DNA from: Candidatus Bathyarchaeota archaeon
GTDB taxonomy: Archaea; Thermoproteota; Bathyarchaeia; Bathyarchaeales; UBA233
Assembly: GCA_023488835.1 (NCBI GenBank)
Contig: JAMDCS010000030.1
Coordinates: forward strand, 1-11,822
Length of the DNA: 11,822 nucleotides
Direction of reading: 5' to 3'
Shown here: positions 6,536-11,822 of the stretch, piece after piece
How the letters are laid out: the number at the start of each line of letters is the position of its first letter
How positions within the stretch are numbered: position 1 is the stretch's first letter
Made by a program: the position numbers and the translations under genes
Notes under the pieces: generated by a model
The model's input: the letters and a program-made list of their open reading frames with translations, nothing else
The model's database searches: none
What the model was told of the DNA's origin: nothing

Positions 6536-7497
6536 GATTTCGCGTCTTTTGCGTGGTAGGTTATGATTAAATCAGCCCCTGCGCGTTTGATGCCTGTTAT
6601 GATTTCGCGGGTTACGGTTTTTTCGTCTATCCAGCCGTTTTGGGCTGCTGCTTTAACCATGCTGTATTCGCCGCTGACGTTGTAAGCGACGATGGGCACG
6701 TTAAAGTTTGCCTTCGCAAGAGCAACGACGTCTAAGTAAGCCAGGGCTGGTTTTACCATTATCATGTCTGCGCCCTCGGCGATGTCCAGCTCTATTTCGC
6801 GCATTGCTTCCTGTTGGCTACCTTGACTCATCTGGTAGCTTCGGCGGTTCCCAAACTTGGGCGTCGATTCCGCCGCCTCCCTAAAGGGACCATAAAAGCC
6901 AGACGCGTACTTTGCCGAATAAGCCATAATCGGAACCTGCTCAAAACCAGCATCATCCAAAGCCTCGCGGATAGCGCCGACTTGCCCATCCATCATAGCT
7001 GAAGGCGCAACAATATCCACGCCAGCTTCGGCATAGCTGACCGCAACCTTGCCAAGAACCTCAAGGGTCTGGTCGTTTTGAACTTCGCTGCCTTTGATTA
7101 TCCCACAGTGACCATGGCTCATGTATTCACATAGGCAAACATCGCCGACGATGACAAGTTCTTCCCCGAACGCTTTCTTAAGTTCACGGATTGCCTTCTG
7201 CACTACGCCATCTTTTGCGAATGCGCTGGTTCCTGCTTCGTCTTTTTTTGCTGGGATGCCGAAAAGGAGCACGCTTTTGACGCCTTGTGCAAGCACCTGT
7301 TTGCCCTCATCGACAACTTTCGCAATTGGCAATCTGCTATAGCCTGGCATGGATTCGATGGCAACTGGTTTTTTGATGCCTTCCTCAACGAAGATAGGGC
7401 AGATTAGGTTGCTGGGTTGCAGATTCACTTGGTTTAGCATTTCCCGCAACGCCGCGGTTCGGCGCAATCTTCTCATTCTAACAGTTGGAAAGCTCAC
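6517..7497 (-). CDS. hemB: Delta-aminolevulinic acid dehydratase (porphobilinogen synthase)
   Basis: This enzyme condenses two aminolevulinates into porphobilinogen. The 326 residues cover the full TIM-barrel enzyme, including the N-terminal RMRRLRRTAALREML arm. GDVCLCEYMSHGHCG (118-132) supplies Cys121, Cys123 and Cys131, the triad of zinc-dependent enzymes, so this is the zinc type rather than the magnesium type. AYSAKYASGFYGPFREA (192-208) contains Lys196 and MVKPALAY (247-254) contains Lys249, the two Schiff-base lysines. It begins at a GTG (7495-7497) with GGGAG 9 bases upstream, in the tail of the precorrin-2 dehydrogenase gene, 3 bases after that gene's stop. It overlaps hemL by 19 bases. 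Confidence 0.97.
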   Translation of the reverse strand: MSFPTVRMRRLRRTAALREMLNQVNLQPSNLICPIFVEEGIKKPVAIESMPGYSRLPIAKVVDEGKQVLAQGVKSVLLFGIPAKKDEAGTSAFAKDGVVQKAIRELKKAFGEELVIVGDVCLCEYMSHGHCGIIKGSEVQNDQTLEVLGKVAVSYAEAGVDIVAPSAMMDGQVGAIREALDDAGFEQVPIMAYSAKYASGFYGPFREAAESTPKFGNRRSYQMSQGSQQEAMREIELDIAEGADMIMVKPALAYLDVVALAKANFNVPIVAYNVSGEYSMVKAAAQNGWIDEKTVTREIITGIKRAGADLIITYHAKDAKSWLNQP

Positions 7498-7500
7498 TTG

Positions 7501-8151
7501 TCATTTCTCCCTTTTTTCTATGAGTTTCATGGCTAATTCTTGAGCCTCTTTTAGCTTACTTTTGCTCAGAGCCTCTTTGATGTTATTGTTATTAAGTATC
7601 TCGTATAACAGTTTGCTTCGGGTTTTCGAGTCAGAAACCTTCTCTTTTAGGATACTTCGCATGTTGGCTTGCAGTTCTATCGCAAGCAAATCCTCAGGCG
7701 TAACCATCTTTTCTATTCTTTCCCTAAGCACATGCGCCATAGCTGGGCTCTTGCCGCCAGTGGAAACCGCAACCTTAACATCCCCAATACGCGCCACTGC
7801 AGGCAAAATGAAATCGCTAAGAACTGGGTTATCAACAGAGTAAACCATGCAACCCCACGCTTTTGCCGCCTGAACCAACTTTGAGTTTAGTTTGCTGTCG
7901 TTGGTTACAGCCAAGAGCACGTCTGGCTTAGGATTAAGGCAGTCAACAAACGATGTGCAGTCTTTAATTTCTGTTTTTAGCAAAATGACTTTTTTTTCTT
8001 CATTTAGCTTCTGGATGCCGCTTGAAAACTTTTTGCTGATCACCCAGATCGTAGCGCCAGAATCAAGGAAGCTCTGTATTTTGCGGTAAGCCTCCGAGCC
8101 TCCGCCTACTACAATAACAGTTTTTCCGCCGAGTTTAAGGTCTATGAGCAA
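7501..8151 (-). CDS. sirC: Precorrin-2 dehydrogenase / siroheme synthase N-domain type (Met8/SirC)
   Basis: This enzyme oxidises precorrin-2 to sirohydrochlorin with NAD. The 216-residue protein begins with a Rossmann motif, GKTVIVVGGGSEAYRK (9-24). SVDNPVLSDFILPAVA (105-120) holds Asp107, aligned by eye with the catalytic Asp of CysG and Met8p. VKVAVSTGGKSPAMAHVLRERIE (125-147) is the family's second hallmark. The helical C-terminal part is short, as in stand-alone archaeal forms. Met8p and CysG also insert iron. Whether this one does is unclear, and a CbiX-type chelatase is encoded nearby, so dehydrogenase only is the safer call. It starts at a TTG (8149-8151) overlapping the amidotransferase gene by 10 bases, with AAGGTGG about 12 bases upstream. 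Confidence 0.9.
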   Translation of the reverse strand: MLIDLKLGGKTVIVVGGGSEAYRKIQSFLDSGATIWVISKKFSSGIQKLNEEKKVILLKTEIKDCTSFVDCLNPKPDVLLAVTNDSKLNSKLVQAAKAWGCMVYSVDNPVLSDFILPAVARIGDVKVAVSTGGKSPAMAHVLRERIEKMVTPEDLLAIELQANMRSILKEKVSDSKTRSKLLYEILNNNNIKEALSKSKLKEAQELAMKLIEKREK

Positions 8152-9707
8152 CTTTTTGGTTTGCCACCTTCGAAAGTGTTAAGGCTATAGTTGGTGAGTA
8201 GTTTTTTGAACTTTTCCATAAACGCCGCATAATCAACGTTAACTTGCTTGGGTGCTGAGGCAACTTTCGCCAACAAATCCAAATCAATATACTTCTCCGC
8301 AGCGTCAATGGCTTGAGCACCAAAATCTTCATATCTTATTTCTATCTCGGGAATCATACCCCTGCCCTCCAAATCCAACCTCGGCACCATCCCCAACAAC
8401 TCAATCCCCGCATTCTGGAACGCCCCTTTCATGGTTTGCCGTATTTCGTCAGTTATGTAGCTTACGCGAAGTTTGTTTAGAATGACACCTGTGGTGTTTA
8501 CTCCGAGGCTTTTGAGGATGTTGACGTAGTTTAGTGTGTTGATTAGGGCGCCTTCTATGCCTTCCTTGTCGCAGCCTACGACGACGATGGTGGATGCGCC
8601 TAACGCGGCTGCAACTTCCGCAGTTGACATTGGGCGTTTATAATTTTCATTCAAGAGTCCCGTGAATGCGCTCATGGCACCCTCGACGAGTAGGAAATTG
8701 TATTTTTTGGATGCCTCTTCCACGGCTTGTTGTAGGGGGGTCCAGCCGCTTTCCCCAATCTTAATCGAAGAGTAATCTTTGATGGGTTCTTTGATGAGGT
8801 AGAGTGTTGGAACAGCGTCGCGTATGTCTCCGCCCACTTTTATTACGCCAACCTGGTAACCTTTCTTTTTTAGGGCTCCAGCGATGCCTGTTACGATGAA
8901 GGTTTTCCCTGAACCACTCCCCGTGGCTGTCACCATCAGCAAACGCGTTGTAGACTGGTTGATTACACCTTGGCGTACGTTGGTTGAAATTCCGATTTCG
9001 CCCTTGATTTGCTCCAGCAGCTTCCCGTTTGCCTGCCTTATCAAATCCAGTTCAACCGCATTTATGTCGAGCGATTTGGTGATGCTCTCAAGGATGGTCG
9101 GGTTATGGTCTAGGAGTGAGTGTATGAATACGCCGACTACGTTGCCCTCCTTGTTGGCTACGCCTGAAATCAAGTCTTGGGGGTCTTTTTTGTAGTTGAC
9201 GCGGTTGGCGTGGGTTATGATTATGGGTTTGGCGTCTTGGTGGAGCACGATTTTGCCGTAGGTGTGGCAATGGAAGCCTGAAACTTCTTTGCCGACTTCT
9301 TGGGTGATGAAGCTTTTGTCAACCACAGTGGCTTTTACGCGGTCAGTGCACACCAGTGGCTTGAATTCTGCATCCAGCAAACCCAACCCTTCGCGGGTAA
9401 TGGGAATCGTCGATAAGCGTCCAACATCGGTTTCTTTCGCAAGCACCTGAAAACCTGAGCAGACGCCGAGCACAAACTTGCCGCTCTCAGCCATCTTGAT
9501 TATTTCACGGGTGACTTTGTCGTTGACGCTTTGGGATTCAACTAAGCTGCCTCCTGGAATGATTAACATGTCTAAAACTTCAGAGGCTGGCTTGCCGTCT
9601 ACGAGTGCGTCGGAGCAAACTAGGTCGGTTGGCAGGTTTCCGAAGTCTTCAAAGCATGGCAGAGCCCCTGGAAGGTAAACTAAACCGATTCTGTGATGCA
9701 ATTTCAT
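8142..9707 (-). CDS. CobB/CobQ-family amidotransferase with reversed domain order (GATase then ATPase)
   Basis: This 521-residue protein should use ATP and glutamine to amidate carboxylates of a tetrapyrrole. It belongs to the group of cobyrinate a,c-diamide synthase (CbiA/CobB), cobyric acid synthase (CbiP/CobQ) and Ni-sirohydrochlorin a,c-diamide synthase (CfbB). Residues 1-205 are a class-I glutaminase: IIPGGSLVE (49-57), FVLGVCSGFQVLA with nucleophile Cys83, GFHCHTYG with His148, and VVGVFIHSLLDHN with His196. Residues 255-505 are the dethiobiotin-synthetase-like ATPase: TATGSGSGKT (260-269, Lys268), LLVEGAMSAFTG, VVVGCDKEGIEGAL, GVILNKL, LGMVPRLDLEGRG and a final YIDLDLLAKVA. Known CbiA, CbiP and CfbB have the ATPase first and the glutaminase last, so the order is inverted. 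The ATG at 9705-9707 fits the start of the glutaminase fold; the ATG at 9770 would read through the divergent promoter. It is the first gene of the leftward run. Which carboxylates it amidates cannot be told from sequence. Confidence 0.88.
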   Translation of the reverse strand: MKLHHRIGLVYLPGALPCFEDFGNLPTDLVCSDALVDGKPASEVLDMLIIPGGSLVESQSVNDKVTREIIKMAESGKFVLGVCSGFQVLAKETDVGRLSTIPITREGLGLLDAEFKPLVCTDRVKATVVDKSFITQEVGKEVSGFHCHTYGKIVLHQDAKPIIITHANRVNYKKDPQDLISGVANKEGNVVGVFIHSLLDHNPTILESITKSLDINAVELDLIRQANGKLLEQIKGEIGISTNVRQGVINQSTTRLLMVTATGSGSGKTFIVTGIAGALKKKGYQVGVIKVGGDIRDAVPTLYLIKEPIKDYSSIKIGESGWTPLQQAVEEASKKYNFLLVEGAMSAFTGLLNENYKRPMSTAEVAAALGASTIVVVGCDKEGIEGALINTLNYVNILKSLGVNTTGVILNKLRVSYITDEIRQTMKGAFQNAGIELLGMVPRLDLEGRGMIPEIEIRYEDFGAQAIDAAEKYIDLDLLAKVASAPKQVNVDYAAFMEKFKKLLTNYSLNTFEGGKPKSCS

Positions 9708-9717
9708 CCCCAAAGAG

Positions 9718-9739
9718 CCCCGACGGGGTATTACGGTAA
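9718..9739. promoter_or_regulatory. Two palindromes in the divergent tetrapyrrole promoter
   Basis: CCCC-GAC-GGGG (9718-9728) and TTAC-G-GTAA (9731-9739) lie side by side between the TATA element and the amidotransferase start. They overlap the expected start point of the leftward transcript (near 9720). They look like an operator for a dimeric regulator, for example a metal or cobamide sensor. The regulator is not identifiable from this window. Confidence 0.4.
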
Positions 9740-9742
9740 ACC

Positions 9743-9754
9743 TTATATTTAAGC
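9743..9754. promoter_or_regulatory. Shared, nearly symmetric TATA element for both tetrapyrrole arms
   Basis: TTATATTTAAG reads TATA-like on both strands (leftward CTTAAATATAA). Rightward, a spacing of about 26 bases puts the transcript start at about 9771-9774, right at the ATG at 9773, so a leaderless hemA mRNA is predicted. Leftward the same spacing gives a start near 9720, leaving a leader of roughly 13 nt before the amidotransferase ATG at 9707. Confidence 0.45.
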
Positions 9755-9772
9755 CGCATGGTTTATCCATCC

Positions 9773-11059
9773 ATGCTTTCCTCGGCGAAGACAGACCACG
9801 TTATCAACGTTAGAATAACGCATAAAACAGCCCATGTGCCTTTGATGGAGGCTGTAGCGTTCAAGGAGAAGGACAAAGCGCTTGCCGAGATACGCGCTCT
9901 TGAAAATGTGGAAGAATGCCTAATTCTTCAAACTTGCAACCGCATTGAACTCTTTATTGTAACTGAAGCGGTTAAAAAGACAGTTGAGTTAGCTAAGGAT
10001 TATTTGGCAAAAAGAGCCCAATCCAACTTTGAGGAAGCCTACAAAGCCGTGGAGACGTCCATAGACAACGATGCCTTCAACCACCTGCTCAGGGTAACTT
10101 CAGGCTTAGAATCCATGGTTATAGGCGAAGACCAGGTGCTAAACCAAGTCTGGGACGCCTACTTGGAAGCTGACAACGCCAAAACAATCGGGCCAATCCT
10201 AAAACACCTGTTTAACCGCGCCATGATTGTGGGCAGGCGCGTCCGCAACGAGACAGGCATCAACAAAGGCGCCGTTTCAATCGGTTCGGCAGCCGTTGAA
10301 CTCGCCGTGACTTTGCTGGGTAACTTGGAGGACAAGAAGATCCTTGTCATGGGCGCTGGCGAAATAGGAACCCTAGTCGCAAAAGCCTTAGCTCGACGAT
10401 GCCTAAGCCCAATATTTATCGCCAACAGAACATATGCTCGAGCAGTAAAACTCGCTGAAGACCTCTCTGGGCAAGCGGTGAAGTTTAATCAATTTGAGGA
10501 AGTCCTCGTTGACGCTGATGTAGTGATCTGCTCTACTGCAGCGCCGCATTACCTGTTAACCAAAGAAATCGTATCCCGACTGATGAGTCAACGGGCAAAC
10601 AAGAGTGACCTAATAATTATTGATATTTCTAACCCTCGCAACGTTGAGAAATCGGTGCAGGAAGTGGCAGCAACAAAACTCTACAACATCGACGACTTGC
10701 AGTTGATTGCTGAGAAAAATAAGCAGGAACGCGAAAAAAACATTGAGAAAGCAGTAAAAATCCTAGAAAAGGAACTTGTTATCCTTGATGCTGACATGAA
10801 AAGCTTTTCAGTTCGCCATATCGTCTCATCGCTGCTATCCCGAGCTGAAGAGGTTAGGCAAAAAGAACTTGCAACAGCTCTAAACATGTTGGGTAATGTT
10901 GACGAGAAACAGAAACGGATATTGGAAGATTTAACTTCGATTTTGCTTAAGCAAACGTTTATTCCTATTGTTGAGAATCTGCGTTTAGCCGCCAAAAAAG
11001 ATGACAAAGAAGTTATCGATATGGCGGTTAAATTGTTTGAGAAAAGGGAGAAAAAATAA
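9773..11059 (+). CDS. hemA: Glutamyl-tRNA reductase
   Basis: This enzyme reduces glutamyl-tRNA(Glu) with NADPH to glutamate-1-semialdehyde, the first committed and usually regulated step of C5-pathway tetrapyrrole synthesis. The 428 residues have the three GluTR parts. The catalytic domain carries ILQTCNRIE with nucleophile Cys55 and SGLESMVIGEDQVLNQV (110-126). The NADPH domain has ILVMGAGEIGTLVAKAL (190-206), NRT (218-220) and DISNPRNVE (284-292). The last ~90 residues form the helical dimerisation domain. I prefer ATG 9773 over ATG 9758: the TATA element at about 9743-9751 would start transcription near 9772, and no ribosome binding site precedes either start. The choice changes only 5 residues. 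It is divergent from the seven-gene arm, and the CbiX-CbiC gene follows after 1 base. Confidence 0.96.
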   Translation: MLSSAKTDHVINVRITHKTAHVPLMEAVAFKEKDKALAEIRALENVEECLILQTCNRIELFIVTEAVKKTVELAKDYLAKRAQSNFEEAYKAVETSIDNDAFNHLLRVTSGLESMVIGEDQVLNQVWDAYLEADNAKTIGPILKHLFNRAMIVGRRVRNETGINKGAVSIGSAAVELAVTLLGNLEDKKILVMGAGEIGTLVAKALARRCLSPIFIANRTYARAVKLAEDLSGQAVKFNQFEEVLVDADVVICSTAAPHYLLTKEIVSRLMSQRANKSDLIIIDISNPRNVEKSVQEVAATKLYNIDDLQLIAEKNKQEREKNIEKAVKILEKELVILDADMKSFSVRHIVSSLLSRAEEVRQKELATALNMLGNVDEKQKRILEDLTSILLKQTFIPIVENLRLAAKKDDKEVIDMAVKLFEKREKK

Positions 11060-11060
11060 C

Positions 11061-11822
11061 TTGGCGAAGGCTGCTTTGGATAAGGTCGGTTTAATTCTAA
11101 TTGGTCATGGAAGCAAACTGCCCCATAACCGAGAAAACCTCGAAAAACTGGCTGATATCCTCCGTAAACGTTCCAAGTTCCAGACCGTTGAAATTGCATT
11201 TATGATTCGGGACACCCCCACCATCGCCGAAGCGATTGATTCCATGGCGAAGAAGGATGTGTCAAAGATTGTTTTGGTTCCCGCTTTCCTTGCTCCAGGC
11301 GTCCACACCACACAGGAAATTCCAGAGTTAATCGGAGTAAAGGAGAAACAGCCTCACCTTAAAGCGCTTGGAATCGAATTAGTTTACGGCGAACCGATAG
11401 GCAGCGATGAACGTATTGCAGACATTCTTGAAGAAAAAGCTTTCAAAGCACTGGGACAAGAGGTCAAGAAGGACAGCGAAGTTGTCGACGCTTACTCTGT
11501 TGTTGAGGCAGGCAAAATCGTTGACAAAAGCATGATGCTTATCCGTGAAGCCATCGGAGCCGACTTGGCAAAACTGCCCAAAGATAAGGTGCCCCTTGTC
11601 GAGCGGGTTGTTCACACTACTGCTGACCCTGAATTCGCTAAACTTCTTGTCATAAGTGACGACGCTGTAAAGGCAGGTGTGGCAGCGATTAAAGCAGGCG
11701 CAAAAATAGTCACTGACGTGAAAATGGTAAAGGCAGGCATAAACGATGCGCGGGTCAAAAAATTTGGCAGCAAAGTATCCACTTACATGAACGATGAGCG
11801 CACCATGGAACTTGCGAAAACA
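11061..11822 (+). CDS. cbiXC: CbiX-CbiC fusion: sirohydrochlorin metal chelatase and precorrin-8 methylmutase (partial, runs off the window)
   Basis: The 254 codons visible are open at the right edge. Residues 1-125 are a small CbiX/CfbA chelatase: LILIGHGSK (His16) and VPAFLAPGVHTTQEIPE (His82), the two metal-binding histidines. This family inserts cobalt, or nickel in CfbA, into sirohydrochlorin. From about residue 140 the protein is CbiC/CobH-like, an enzyme that moves the C11 methyl to C12 of the corrin ring: ERVVHTTADPEFAKLL (181-196) with catalytic His185, then AIKAGAKIVTDVKMVKAGI. CbiC ends near 200-210 residues when alone, so a further 80-90 codons should lie beyond the window. It starts at TTG 11061, one base after the hemA stop, with GGGAG (11046-11050) upstream; TTG 11076 is an alternative. 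The CbiC half ties the locus to cobamide synthesis rather than only siroheme or F430. Confidence 0.9.
   Translation, partial: MAKAALDKVGLILIGHGSKLPHNRENLEKLADILRKRSKFQTVEIAFMIRDTPTIAEAIDSMAKKDVSKIVLVPAFLAPGVHTTQEIPELIGVKEKQPHLKALGIELVYGEPIGSDERIADILEEKAFKALGQEVKKDSEVVDAYSVVEAGKIVDKSMMLIREAIGADLAKLPKDKVPLVERVVHTTADPEFAKLLVISDDAVKAGVAAIKAGAKIVTDVKMVKAGINDARVKKFGSKVSTYMNDERTMELAKT

Noticed and set aside
9708..9770. 21-residue N-terminal extension of the amidotransferase to the ATG at 9770
   Set aside because: It would be encoded by the divergent promoter and palindromes, overlap the hemA start, and precede the natural first strand of the glutaminase.
10681..11199. 172-codon minus-strand frame opposite hemA and the CbiX start
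   Set aside because: It is rich in Ser and Phe, typical of antisense shadows, and lies opposite two well-supported genes.

Overview
The window reads as the chromosome of an archaeon. It encodes archaeal/eukaryotic-type translation proteins (aIF1A and ribosomal protein eL33/L35Ae). It also has GGAGG/GGTG ribosome binding sites, TATA-like boxes about 25 bp upstream of starts, and A/T-rich oligo-T ends instead of long GC-rich terminators. eL33 together with a compact tetrapyrrole cluster suits a TACK-type archaeon, possibly Bathyarchaeia; that placement is inference from gene content only.

Layout. Positions 1-656 are AT-rich and hold no gene I can support, only several short hairpins and a TATA-like box. 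Then come aIF1A (+) and, in the same frame directly after its amber stop, a 56-residue LysW-like zinc-ribbon protein that lacks an ATG/GTG/TTG start and probably begins at ATT. Convergent to these is eL33 (-). It is followed by an unrecognised 258-residue conserved-looking protein (+) and a 66-residue protein with a Met/His-rich tail (-).

From 2742 to the right edge the window is a tetrapyrrole locus. A leftward run of seven closely packed or overlapping genes reads: permuted CobB/CobQ-type amidotransferase, precorrin-2 dehydrogenase (Met8/SirC type), hemB, hemL, hemC, cobA (uroporphyrinogen-III methyltransferase), hemD. A rightward pair reads hemA, then a CbiX-CbiC fusion that runs off the window. 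The two arms diverge from a region of about 65 bp with a nearly symmetric TATA element and two palindromes.

Together these enzymes take glutamyl-tRNA to glutamate semialdehyde (HemA), aminolevulinate (HemL), porphobilinogen (HemB), hydroxymethylbilane (HemC), uroporphyrinogen III (HemD), precorrin-2 (CobA) and sirohydrochlorin (Met8/SirC). CbiX can then insert cobalt (or nickel, as CfbA does), while CbiC and the amidotransferase act later in corrin or F430-type synthesis. No protoheme-specific gene is seen, so the locus looks aimed at cobamide (or F430/siroheme) production.

The most unusual points are the reversed domain order of the amidotransferase (glutaminase first, P-loop ATPase second), the AUU/AUC-initiated zinc ribbon placed in frame behind a TAG stop, the CbiX-CbiC fusion, and the shared divergent promoter.
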